A stretch of DNA of 44,186 bases from Sandaracinus sp. (GTDB taxonomy: Bacteria > Myxococcota_A > Polyangia > Polyangiales > Houyiibacteriaceae). The stretch is from NCBI GenBank assembly GCA_002699025.1, contig PABA01000090.1, positions 1 through 44,186 of the forward strand, read 5' to 3'. The notes under the pieces are model-generated. The model saw only the letters and a list, made by a program, of their open reading frames with translations, was not told the origin of the DNA and searched no databases. How positions within the stretch are numbered: the stretch's first letter is position 1; each line of letters begins with the position of its first letter. A program made the translations under genes and the position numbers. Positions 33,724 through 41,730 of this stretch are shown in pieces.

Positions 33724-34785
33724 TCAGGCCGTCAGCGCGCTCCAGAGCCCGTCGTCCGCCAGGCGCGCCTCGACGTTCACGTCGAAGGCCTCCTCGAGCG
33801 GGCGGAGAACCTCCGGCGCCGTCTCCCAGACGTGGCGCACGGCGTCGCGGCAGATCTCCACGGCGGGCTTCGTCATCTTGCCGAGCGGGTCCCGGCAGAA
33901 GCCGTCGATCATCCCGAGGCCGGCCATCATGGTCTTCAGCGGCACCGGGTTCCGGAACTTGTCCTCCACCTCGATGCTCCGCCCATCGGGCAGCGTCCGC
34001 GTGGAGCGCGCCCGGCAGCCGACCAGCTTGAGGAAGGGGCCCACCTGGTTGGCGATCTCGCCCGCCCGGCTCACGTCCCCCGCCGCCTGCGCCGCGATCA
34101 TCTCGCTCAGCGCCTTCGGCACCAGGTTCGACATCACGCTCACGACCCCCGACGCGGCGATGTGCGAGTCGGCCATCATGGCGAGCGTGAGGTCGTCGTC
34201 CCCGCTGAGGATGGCGAGGGACTCGCCGGCGAGGTCCCGGTCGTAGCGCATGCGGTCGAGGTCGCCGGTCGCCTGCTTCACGGCGGGCACGCGCTTCGGG
34301 TCGCGCTGGTGGAGGAGCGCGAGATCCTCGGCGCCCAGCGCGCAGCCGCTCCGGCCGGGGATCACGTAGGGGACGATGGGGATGTCCGGCACGGCCTCGA
34401 GGACCTGCTCGTAGTAGCGCGTGCGGAGCTCGAGGCTGCTCGGGCCGTTGTAGTAGCAGTCGACGAGGAGCACGGCGCTCGCGCCGGTCTCGAGGGCGTC
34501 CTTCGTCCCGCGGATGGCCTCGGCCGTGTTGTTGCTGCCCGTCCCCGCGAGCACGCCGCAGCGGTCCCCGACCGTCTCGAGGGCGAGGTGCACGATGTCG
34601 TCGTGCTCCTTCCAGGTCAGCGTCGGTGACTCGCCGGTCGTCCCGCAGGGCAACACGCCGGTCACCCCCTGCGCGACCTGGAATTCCACCAGGCGGCGAA
34701 AGCGGCCGACGTCGATCTGACCGGCGTCGTCGAAGGGGGTCACGAGCGCGGTCCACACGCCCGACGGCTGGAACGGGACGGTCAT
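33724..34785 (-). CDS. Dihydrodipicolinate synthase-family aldolase
   Basis: A 353-residue class I aldolase of the DapA/N-acetylneuraminate lyase family. The pyruvate-binding site reads GTTGES (Thr49, Thr50), Tyr140 lies in PYVIPGRSG, and the Schiff-base lysine is Lys170 in VPAVKQATGD. True DapA makes the lysine and peptidoglycan precursor from pyruvate and aspartate semialdehyde and is about 290 residues long. This protein has about 50 extra residues, including an insertion at TRTLPDGRSIEVEDKFRNP, so it may act on another substrate. The ATG at 34783-34785 is favoured over an upstream start by family alignment, and TAAGCA lies just before it. No other lysine genes are adjacent. Confidence 0.85.
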   Translation of the reverse strand: MTVPFQPSGVWTALVTPFDDAGQIDVGRFRRLVEFQVAQGVTGVLPCGTTGESPTLTWKEHDDIVHLALETVGDRCGVLAGTGSNNTAEAIRGTKDALETGASAVLLVDCYYNGPSSLELRTRYYEQVLEAVPDIPIVPYVIPGRSGCALGAEDLALLHQRDPKRVPAVKQATGDLDRMRYDRDLAGESLAILSGDDDLTLAMMADSHIAASGVVSVMSNLVPKALSEMIAAQAAGDVSRAGEIANQVGPFLKLVGCRARSTRTLPDGRSIEVEDKFRNPVPLKTMMAGLGMIDGFCRDPLGKMTKPAVEICRDAVRHVWETAPEVLRPLEEAFDVNVEARLADDGLWSALTA

Positions 34786-34799
34786 GCCGCTGCTTACCA

Positions 34800-35053
34800 C
34801 AGCGCGCCCACCCGCTCACGCTCGCTCCGCTCACGCTCTCCGCGATCCGCCGTCCGCTGTCCGCAGGCGGCGACCGACGGATCCGCTGCGGCCGCTCCGC
34901 GGGCTACCGGGGGGGCTCTCGTGCCACGCGCAGCCGGGCGCGAAGGGACGGAAGCCCTACTCCGCGAACGCGGCCAGGACCGTTCCCGCCGGCGCCACCT
35001 TCGGACCGCGGAAAGCGGACGGCGGAGAGCGTCGGGACCGAAGGGAGCGGCCC
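34800..35053. repeat. Dispersed repeat region between dapA-like gene and moaB
   Basis: The sequences CCGCCGTCCGCTGTCCGC, CTCCGCGAACGCGGCCAGGA and GCGGAAAGCGGACGGCGGAG belong to the same family as the block at 14940-15297 and the window end. No gene is seen. Confidence 0.6.
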
Positions 35054-35581
35054 TCACTCGCGGAGGCGTGGGATCAGCTCGGCGAAGTTGCAGGGGCGGT
35101 GCCGCACGTCGAGCTGGTGCACGAGGATCTCGTCCCAGCCGTCCTTCACCGCGCCCGTCGAGCCCGGTAGCGCGAAGAGGTAGGTGCCCCCCGCGACGCC
35201 CCCGCAGGCGCGCGACTGGATCGTGCTCGTCGCGATCTTCTGGAAGCTGATCCAGCGGAAGAGCTCGCCGAAGCCCGGGATGCTCTTCTCCCAGACGGCC
35301 TCGAAGGCCTCGGGCGTCACGTCCCGCCCGGTCACGCCCGTGCCCCCGGTCGCGATCACGACCTCCACGTCCGTCCGCGCGATCCACGCCCTCAGCTGCG
35401 CCTCGAGGGCCTCCCGCTCGTCGCGCACGATCTTCTTCTCGACCACCTCGTGACCGGCCGCCTCCGCCCGCTCGACGAGGATGGCGCCGCTCCGATCGTC
35501 CTCCTCCGTGCGCGTGTCCGAGACCGTCATCACGGCGATGCGGAGCGCCCGGAAGGGGATGGACTCGTCGATGCCGGCCAT
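35054..35581 (-). CDS. moaB: Molybdenum cofactor biosynthesis protein MoaB
   Basis: A 175-residue MoaB/Mog-family protein, which binds molybdopterin and in some species adenylylates it before molybdate insertion. Visible motifs are MTVSDTRTEEDDRSG near the N-terminus, TGGTGVTGRDVTPEA, GFGELFR and LPGSTGAVKDGW. The length fits MoaB. The ATG overlaps the TGA of a 39-codon gene upstream (TGATG), so translation is coupled. Other molybdenum cofactor genes are not in the window. Confidence 0.93.
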   Translation of the reverse strand: MAGIDESIPFRALRIAVMTVSDTRTEEDDRSGAILVERAEAAGHEVVEKKIVRDEREALEAQLRAWIARTDVEVVIATGGTGVTGRDVTPEAFEAVWEKSIPGFGELFRWISFQKIATSTIQSRACGGVAGGTYLFALPGSTGAVKDGWDEILVHQLDVRHRPCNFAELIPRLRE

Positions 35582-35700
35582 CAGCCCGCCTCCCGCGTCG
35601 CGTCGAGGTCCGCGCCACCGAGCGCGCCGCCGCTCTCGACGCGCAACCGGGCGATCCGGGGCGTGAAGGGGCCGCCGCCGAGGAAGGGGTCGAAGCTCAT
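35581..35700 (-). CDS. 39-residue leader protein coupled to moaB
   Basis: A short gene on the minus strand encoding MSFDPFLGGGPFTPRIAR and about 20 further residues (Gly/Ala-rich, ending in REAG). Nearly every codon ends in G or C, as in real genes here. It begins 6 nt after a -10-like CATGAT and ends in TGATG shared with moaB. I do not recognise it. It could be a small partner of MoaB, a truncated relative of a larger protein, or a leader peptide controlling moaB. Confidence 0.55.
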   Translation of the reverse strand: MSFDPFLGGGPFTPRIARLRVESGGALGGADLDATREAG

Positions 35701-35706
35701 GAGCGC

Positions 35707-35712
35707 ATCATG
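35707..35712 (-). promoter_or_regulatory. -10-like CATGAT of the moaB unit
   Basis: CATGAT on the minus strand lies exactly 6 nt before the ATG of the 39-codon gene, which fits leaderless initiation. Confidence 0.4.
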
Positions 35713-35855
35713 CCCGAGGGCGCCGCGTCTTCGCGATGGTCTGGGTAAAGGCTCGGGATTTCGATGGGTTGGGGAAGCCCCATTGCGATCCGCCCGCGCC
35801 TATGGCAATCATCCCCGCCCCCAGAAGCCCCGCTCGAGGGGGGCGCGGAGCTGAA

Positions 35856-36314
35856 ATGGCCACGAAGAAGAAGACCAGCAGCAAGAAGTCGACGACCGCC
35901 AAGTCGGACGGCAAGCCGAAGTTCGAGCCTCAGGCCCATCCGGACGCGAAGCTCACCAAGAAGCAGGTGAAGACGCTCTACGAGAAGCTCCTCGTCGAGC
36001 GCGACCGGGTCATGCAGGGCCAGAAGGAGCACCTGAGCGACGCGATCTCGAACATCGATCCGCTCAGCGACGAGATGGACGTGGCGCAGCGGCACACGGA
36101 GCAGGCCTACCTGATGCGCTTCGCCGACAAGGAGCGGAAGCTCCTGGTGCAGATCCAGAACGCCCTCGAGAAGTTCGAAGAGGGCGACTACGGCGTGTGC
36201 GAGGGGACGGGCGAGCCGATCTCCTACAAGCGCCTCGAGCTGCGGCCCTGGACGCGATACAGCGTCGAGTACAAGGAGCAGGTCGAGCGCGAGCGCAAGC
36301 AGCACCACCGCTGA
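35856..36314 (+). CDS. DksA/TraR-family protein with degenerate zinc site
   Basis: A 152-residue DksA-like protein. A basic Lys/Ser/Thr-rich N-terminus (1-25) precedes a coiled coil (about 33-110) whose tip carries the DxxDxA motif (Asp72, Asp75, Ala77) used by DksA in the RNA polymerase secondary channel. The C-terminal globular part keeps only one of four zinc Cys (Cys115); the others are Thr118, Ser136 and Tyr139. Zinc-independent paralogs are known in other bacteria, so activity is plausible. The ATG at 35856 has GGAG 6 nt upstream; an in-frame upstream start is less likely. The gene appears monocistronic and is followed by a hairpin. Confidence 0.88.
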   Translation: MATKKKTSSKKSTTAKSDGKPKFEPQAHPDAKLTKKQVKTLYEKLLVERDRVMQGQKEHLSDAISNIDPLSDEMDVAQRHTEQAYLMRFADKERKLLVQIQNALEKFEEGDYGVCEGTGEPISYKRLELRPWTRYSVEYKEQVERERKQHHR

Positions 36315-36356
36315 GCGCGCCCCGTCCGCGCGCACGGACTCTGCGCGTCCGAAAGG

Positions 36357-36384
36357 AGCCCACGCCGTAGCCGCGGTGTGGGCT
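36357..36384. terminator. Hairpin between dksA-like gene and minus-strand lipoprotein
   Basis: AGCCCACGCCG (36357-36367) pairs with 36374-36384 (one G-T wobble) across a 6-nt loop. Position between convergent genes suggests a shared terminator. No T-tract. Confidence 0.5.
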
Positions 36385-36492
36385 TCGCGCGTTCGGCGAG
36401 GTCGCCGGGGACGGCGGCCGCGGGGGGAGCTCGGGCGGCTGTCGCGTGGTGGAGCCTCGAGAGGCGCCCTCCGCGGCCGACGCCCGCCGGCG

Positions 36493-37893
36493 TCAGTCGC
36501 CGAGGCGCTCGGGCAGGGCGTAGCGGAGGACCTGGGCGGTCGTCGGCCAGCCGACCACGAGGTAGTAGAGGAAGCCGTCGGGGGCGTAGGCGAGGCGGCC
36601 CGCCGCCGGGGGCGCCTCGAGGGCGTCGAGCGGCTCGCCGTCGGGCGTGAAGACGCGGATCGCCGGCTCGGGCGTCGAGACGTAGACGCGCCCCGTGAAG
36701 GGGTCGCGGACCATGCTGGTCACGTCCGTGGCGAGCTCTGCGAAGGGCGTGGTGGCGCCGGTCTCCGTATCGACCTCGACGACGGCGCCGCCCGCGAGCG
36801 CGACGAGGATGGAGCGGGGCCCGAAGACGGCGGTCGCGTGGACCCGCTCCTCGAAGGTGGTGAGGGTCTCGCTCGTGCCGGCGGCCACGTCGGCGCGCAC
36901 GAGGTCGCCGTTCGCCTCGACGTTCCCGACGTAGAGGCGATCGCGCGCGTCGTAGGTGAGCCCGTAGGGGCCCGTGTCGACGGCCGTGACGCCCCAGGGC
37001 CCCGCGCCCGGGCTCGGCGTGGCGATCACCTCCATGGGGAGCTCTTCCGTCGCCCCGCGGACCAGGCGCGCGACCCCCTGCGGGTCGTCGCCCACGCAGC
37101 CGCAGCTCGCGCAGCAGACGTAGGTGAGCGCGACCTCGCCGAGCTCCCCATCGCCGGTGCCGAACTCGCCGCCCGGGCGCCGCAGGACGGCGACCTCGCC
37201 CATGTTCAGGTTGGTGACGCCGGTCCAGACGGTGAGCGTGCCGTCGGGCTCGAGCTGCCGCAGGAAGTCCGGCCCGCTGATCATGGTGACGACGTAGGCG
37301 TTGCAGGCGTCGTCGAACTCGAGGTCGAAGGCGCCCCCGTCGCCGCCCGCGATGAAGTCGGGCTCGTTCATGCGCTCGAGCGGGGCCGGGGCGCAGAGGG
37401 CCGTCGGGCGCTCGCTCGCGCAGGCGCGGCCCCAGCAGGCGGACTCGTCGCAGCGGGTGGCGGCGCAGGGGGGCGCCGCGACGCACTCGCCGCCGGCGCA
37501 CTCGGTCCCCGGCAGGCAGGTGCGCTCGCCGCAGGCCTCGCCCTCGCCGGTGAGCAGGCCGCTGGCGCCCGCGTCGGCGCAGGCGCCGGTGGCGTAGTTG
37601 CAGACCAAGCCCGCTTCGCAGGCCACGGCGCTCGGGTCGCCGCAGTCGTTCGCGCAGACGCCGTCGCGGCGGACCTGGCCGGCGGCGCAGGGTGGGGTGC
37701 CCGCGTCGGTGCCGGTGCCCGCGTCGGTCTCCGGCGTCGGCACGCAGCGCCCGTCCACGCAGCGCTCGCTGCCCGCGCACTCCGCGGCGGTGGTGCAGGC
37801 GCCGGCCGGGGCGCCGTCGTCGTCCCCGCAGCCGGCGAGCGGCAGGGCGAGGAGGAGGGCGGCCAAGGGCGCGAGGGCAAAGGGCGAGCGCAT
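36493..37893 (-). CDS. Cys-rich lipoprotein with beta-propeller-like domain
   Basis: A 466-residue lipoprotein (LPLAGC, Cys22) beginning at ATG 37891-37893. Residues about 30-165 are rich in Cys with short repeats (CTTAAECAGSERCVDGRC, CEAGLVCNYATGAC, CLPGTECAGGEC) typical of myxobacterial secreted proteins. Residues about 175-466 look like a six- or seven-bladed propeller of the NHL/SMP-30 sort (DGTLTVWTGV, GPYGLTYDARDRLYVGN, GRVYVSTPEPAIRVFTPDG, LAYAPDGFLYYL). A CCASCGC cluster interrupts the propeller at about 270. Ligand unknown; likely periplasmic or surface exposed. Confidence 0.82.
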   Translation of the reverse strand: MRSPFALAPLAALLLALPLAGCGDDDGAPAGACTTAAECAGSERCVDGRCVPTPETDAGTGTDAGTPPCAAGQVRRDGVCANDCGDPSAVACEAGLVCNYATGACADAGASGLLTGEGEACGERTCLPGTECAGGECVAAPPCAATRCDESACWGRACASERPTALCAPAPLERMNEPDFIAGGDGGAFDLEFDDACNAYVVTMISGPDFLRQLEPDGTLTVWTGVTNLNMGEVAVLRRPGGEFGTGDGELGEVALTYVCCASCGCVGDDPQGVARLVRGATEELPMEVIATPSPGAGPWGVTAVDTGPYGLTYDARDRLYVGNVEANGDLVRADVAAGTSETLTTFEERVHATAVFGPRSILVALAGGAVVEVDTETGATTPFAELATDVTSMVRDPFTGRVYVSTPEPAIRVFTPDGEPLDALEAPPAAGRLAYAPDGFLYYLVVGWPTTAQVLRYALPERLGD

Positions 37894-38133
37894 GCCTCGA
37901 CCCTGCCCGTTTCGGCGGCCGAGGAGAAGCCCGGCGATGCCGGTCGTGCCGAGCCGTGCCCAGCCGTGCCCGGTCCGCGGCCGCCGAGAAGCCCGCCCGG
38001 TGCCGTTCGCGGCGAGGGGCCTGGCGGCGCGAGCGTCGAAGCCGCGACCGTCGGAGCCGGGCGACGTCGGCGCGACCCCGGGTCGATCCAGCACCCGGTG
38101 GCCGTGGAGCGCTCCTCCGGACCGCCTCGACGC

Positions 38134-40008
38134 TCAGTCCACGAAGACCGGGCTCGACCAGGCCATCTCACCGTCTTCCTGGACGACGCGGGCGTAGACG
38201 TAGCGGCCCTCGAGCTCTCCCTCGAAGCGGACCGCGTCGCCCTCGCCGGGGGCGCTCGTGATCGTGCCCGCCTCGGTCACGAGATCCACCCGCGCGATCG
38301 GCCCCTCGGCGACGGCCTCGACCTCGACCTCGAGCGGGCCCGAGGCCTCGATCTCGCTGCCCATGGGCGCGCCGTTCACGCGCACGTCGAGCAGGATCTT
38401 CACGCCGCTCGTCGCGTAGCAGCGGCGCGCGCGGAGCGCCGAGAAGACGGCGTCGCGGCTCAGCTCGGGCGCCTGCACGGCGCAGAGGCCCGTGCGGTAG
38501 GGGTCGCGCTTGCGCGCCTCGCCGTGGTGCCAGAGCAGCCCGTGGCTGTCCGTGCTCCCGGTGAAGCCGAAGCGGTGGCCCTTCTTCAGCATCACGTCGG
38601 CGAGCTGGTGCGTGTGCTCGCCGCGCATGCCGAGCGGGTGGTCGGCGTGCTCGTAGCAGCCGTGGCAGCTGACGATCTCCCAGAAGGGCTGCCCCTCCGG
38701 GTCGTGGCCCTCCTCGTCGCAGCCGGTCCAGCCGATGTGGTGCGGCGCGGCGATGCCGCCGAGCTCCTTGATGCGCTGCACGAGCGCGCGCCCCTCGGGG
38801 AGCTCGTCGCGCGAGACGAGGGGGAGGCCGCGCTCCGGGAGGTACACGCATTTGTGGCCCGGGCCCGGGTACATCTTGCCGGTCCACTCGTAGGCGAGGA
38901 GCGTCGCGAAGGCGCCGGGGGCCTCGTGACGGTCGGCGACCTGCTGGAGGTACTCCCACTCGCCGGGGCCCGTGCGCTTGCCGAGGAAGGACTCGTGGTC
39001 CGTGAGCGCGACGAAGTCGTCGCCGTAGCGCCAGCGCGCGCGCCAGTAGGCCTCGTCGGCGCCGCCGACGCCGTCGCTGTGGGCGCTGTGCTGCTGGATG
39101 TCGCCGAAGTAGGTGCTCAGGCCGTGGCGCCGGGCCGGGTCGCGGGTTCGGTCGAGGGCGGGCAGCTCGAAGCGCTGGCGCGCCGTGAGGTCGATGGTCG
39201 CGGGCGCGAGCGCCGGGGCGCCGCCGGCGGGCGCGTCCTGGACGACGACCTCGATGGCGCGCCGCTCGCGGCGGGCGGTGACGAGGCGAGAGCCGAGGCG
39301 CGCGGCGGCGCAGCGGCGGCCGCGGCTGCCCCACTCGCCGTCGCTCAGCCCCACGCGCGGGCCCCAGCCGGCGGCGCTCAGGTCCTGCCGCCAGAAGTTG
39401 TGCGAGCCGCGCCCGAAGAGGGCCACGGCGCCATCGTCGCCGACCACCAGGGCCGGGAACTCGAAGCTCTGCTCGACGCCCTCGCGGTCGCGGTCGCGCT
39501 CCTTCATGGGCGCGCTCGGCGCGCGCACCTCGCCCGCGTCGCTCACGAAGCGGAGCGCGATCCACTTGGCGACGTCCGGCCGGGCGTCGTCCTCGCGCAC
39601 GTCGTGGTGCCAGGCGATCCAGTGGCCGCCCTCGGCGCGCGCGAGCGCCGGCGCCGCCGCCGTGCCCTTCGCGCGCCAGACGAGCACGTCGTCCTCGCCG
39701 CGCCGGAGCCGCACCTCGGCCACGCCGCCCTCGACGCGCACCCAGACCTCCGCGTCGCCCTCGCGCGCCCGGAGCTCCGCCGCCGCGCCCGCCGGCTGGC
39801 CGTCTTCGTCGAGCACGGGGATGGCGGCGTGCGCCGTTCCTTCTTCCGGCCCTTCGAGCGCGCCGTCCTCGTCGAGCTGCCAACGGAGCGTGCGCTCGAC
39901 GCCTTCCTCGCAGTCCCACGCCACGGCGCGCAGCTCGGCCCCGCCCGGCGTCGAGCGGAGGCGCGGCGCGCGCAGGTAGCGTTCGGGCGTCTGAGGGAGG
40001 GAGGGCAT
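38134..40008 (-). CDS. PHP-like/DUF3604-type metal-dependent hydrolase
   Basis: A 624-residue protein without signal peptide. The first 290 residues are beta-rich and contain no known catalytic motif. The C-terminal part carries PHP-type motifs: YFGDIQQHSAHSDGVG (about 298-313), FVALTDHE, PHHIGWTGCDEEG and FTGSTDSHG. These are expected to bind a metal cluster, as in the DUF3604 family, whose substrates are mostly unknown. After it is a short beta-sandwich-like end (GAPMGSEIEASGPLEVEVEAV). The ATG at 40006-40008 is preceded by a -10-like TATCAC with 6-nt spacing. It diverges from the HtrA gene, and the two promoters share 121 bp. Confidence 0.82.
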   Translation of the reverse strand: MPSLPQTPERYLRAPRLRSTPGGAELRAVAWDCEEGVERTLRWQLDEDGALEGPEEGTAHAAIPVLDEDGQPAGAAAELRAREGDAEVWVRVEGGVAEVRLRRGEDDVLVWRAKGTAAAPALARAEGGHWIAWHHDVREDDARPDVAKWIALRFVSDAGEVRAPSAPMKERDRDREGVEQSFEFPALVVGDDGAVALFGRGSHNFWRQDLSAAGWGPRVGLSDGEWGSRGRRCAAARLGSRLVTARRERRAIEVVVQDAPAGGAPALAPATIDLTARQRFELPALDRTRDPARRHGLSTYFGDIQQHSAHSDGVGGADEAYWRARWRYGDDFVALTDHESFLGKRTGPGEWEYLQQVADRHEAPGAFATLLAYEWTGKMYPGPGHKCVYLPERGLPLVSRDELPEGRALVQRIKELGGIAAPHHIGWTGCDEEGHDPEGQPFWEIVSCHGCYEHADHPLGMRGEHTHQLADVMLKKGHRFGFTGSTDSHGLLWHHGEARKRDPYRTGLCAVQAPELSRDAVFSALRARRCYATSGVKILLDVRVNGAPMGSEIEASGPLEVEVEAVAEGPIARVDLVTEAGTITSAPGEGDAVRFEGELEGRYVYARVVQEDGEMAWSSPVFVD

Positions 40009-40014
40009 GGGTTC

Positions 40015-40020
40015 GTGATA
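40015..40020 (-). promoter_or_regulatory. -10-like TATCAC before PHP-like gene
   Basis: TATCAC on the minus strand ends 6 nt before the ATG, nearly identical in layout to the ABC1 kinase gene. Confidence 0.4.
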
Positions 40021-40116
40021 GGGAGCCGCCCCGCGAGCGGCAAATTCCCGGGGCACGGGTTCTGCGACCCACTCCACCGCTCCGACCCCACCCCTGTCGC
40101 CCCGCCGTCCCCGCCC

Positions 40117-40122
40117 CATACT
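40117..40122 (+). promoter_or_regulatory. -10-like CATACT before HtrA gene
   Basis: CATACT ends 7 nt before the ATG at 40130. The same hexamer precedes the methyltransferase at 15334. Confidence 0.4.
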
Positions 40123-40129
40123 GTTCCCC

Positions 40130-41539
40130 ATGCGCCTCCGCCTCCTCGTCGCCTGCACGCTCCTCGCGCTCGCCGCCCCCGCGGCGGCCCAGGAGCCGGC
40201 CGCCGCCGAGAGCGCCGATGCCCGCGAGACCGTCGCCTTCGCGCGCCGCCTCGGCGACGCCTTCGCCACCGTCGCCGAGCGCGTCTCGCCGAGCGTCGTC
40301 TCCCTCCGCGTCGAGGTGCCGGCCGATCGCCGCCGCCGTCGCATGGGGCGCGGCTTCCCGGGCTTCGGGCCCCGTCGCGGCGGGCCGGGCGTGCTCCGCG
40401 GCGGCGGCTCGGGCGTCATCGTCCGCGCCGACGGGCACATCCTCACCAACCGCCACGTCGTCGCCCGCGCGCGCCGCATCACCGTGCACCTCCGCGACGG
40501 GCGCCGCCTCCCCGCCGAGGTCGTCGGCCTCGACCCGGCCACGGACCTCGCCGTCGTCCGCGTCCAGGCCGAGGACCTCCCGGTCGCCCGCTTCGCGTCG
40601 CGCGACGGCATCCGCGTCGGCGAGTGGGCCATCGCCATCGGCTCCCCCTACGGCCTCGACTACACCGTCACGGCCGGGGTCGTCAGCGCCGTCGGCCGCG
40701 GCGTGGGCGTCAACGAGATCGAGGACTACGTCCAGACGGACGCGAGCATCAACCCGGGCAACTCCGGCGGTCCGCTCGTGAACCTCGGCGGCGAGGTCAT
40801 CGGCATCAACACCATGATCGTCGGCCGCGGCACGGGCATCGGCTTCGCCGTCGTCTCGGACCTCGCGCAGCAGGTCGCCGAGCAGCTCATCGATGGCGGC
40901 GAGGTCCGGCGCGCGTGGATCGGCGTGAGCTTCCAGCCCCTCACGCCCGACGTCGCCCGCCAGGTCGGCGCGCCCCCCGGCACCCGCGGCGCGCTCGTCA
41001 GCGACGTGATGGAGGGCGGCCCGGCGGCCGAGGCCGGGCTCCGGCCGGGCGACGTGATCGTGGCCGTGAACGGGCGCCGGCTCCGCGAGGGGAACGACCT
41101 GCTCCGCCAGGTGGTCCGGGTCCGCCCGGGCGCCGAGCTCCGGCTCCTCGCGCTCCGCGAGGGCCGCCGTCGTCGCTTCCGCATCCGGGCCGGCGAGCGA
41201 CCGGATCGCCAGGCCGTCCGCTCCGGAACGGGCGAGAACACGATGGCGCGCGTCGGCCCCCACGGGCTGGCCCTCGAGCCGGTCAGCCCGGCGCTCGCTC
41301 GGCGGCGCGGCCTCGAGGCGGCGGAGGGCGCCCACGTGGTCGCCGTGCGCCCCGGCAGCCTCGCGGCCCGCGCCGGCTTGATGCAGGGGGACGTGATCGT
41401 CGAGGCCGACCGGCGCCCGGTCGAGGGGCCCGAGCAGGTGCGCGCGGCCCTCGAGGACGGCGAGGCGCTCCTCCGCGTCCGCCGGGGCCGGGGCGCGCTC
41501 TTCGTCGCCATCCGCGCCGCCGGCGACGAGGCCGGGTAG
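40130..41539 (+). CDS. HtrA/Deg-family serine protease with two PDZ domains
   Basis: A 469-residue exported protease and chaperone for envelope protein quality control. Residues 1-20 form a signal peptide (LALAAPAAA). The trypsin-like domain holds the full triad His109 (TNRHVV), Asp139 (ATDLAVV) and Ser212 (NPGNSGGPLV). Two PDZ domains follow at about 260-355 and 370-460 (PGTRGALVSDVMEGGPAAEAGLRPGDVI; GAHVVAVRPGSLAARAGLMQGDVI). An Arg/Gly-rich loop (RRRRRMGRGFPGFGPRRGG) sits where the LA loop begins. The assignment to degP versus degQ cannot be made. A -10-like CATACT suggests a leaderless message. Confidence 0.95.
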   Translation: MRLRLLVACTLLALAAPAAAQEPAAAESADARETVAFARRLGDAFATVAERVSPSVVSLRVEVPADRRRRRMGRGFPGFGPRRGGPGVLRGGGSGVIVRADGHILTNRHVVARARRITVHLRDGRRLPAEVVGLDPATDLAVVRVQAEDLPVARFASRDGIRVGEWAIAIGSPYGLDYTVTAGVVSAVGRGVGVNEIEDYVQTDASINPGNSGGPLVNLGGEVIGINTMIVGRGTGIGFAVVSDLAQQVAEQLIDGGEVRRAWIGVSFQPLTPDVARQVGAPPGTRGALVSDVMEGGPAAEAGLRPGDVIVAVNGRRLREGNDLLRQVVRVRPGAELRLLALREGRRRRFRIRAGERPDRQAVRSGTGENTMARVGPHGLALEPVSPALARRRGLEAAEGAHVVAVRPGSLAARAGLMQGDVIVEADRRPVEGPEQVRAALEDGEALLRVRRGRGALFVAIRAAGDEAG

Positions 41540-41730
41540 GGCGCCGCCCGGGCGATCCTTCGGGCTGCTCTTCGCTCCCTCCGAGCCTCGTCGAAACGAG
41601 CGAAACATGCGCCTCGTGCTGGCTCGTCGCTTTCTTGGCGCCCGATCCGCCCGCGTGCTAGCGCCGAAGGCTGCGAGAGGCCGGGGCGACGGTCCTCGCG
41701 CACGGACAACGACAACTTGCGGAGGCGAGC

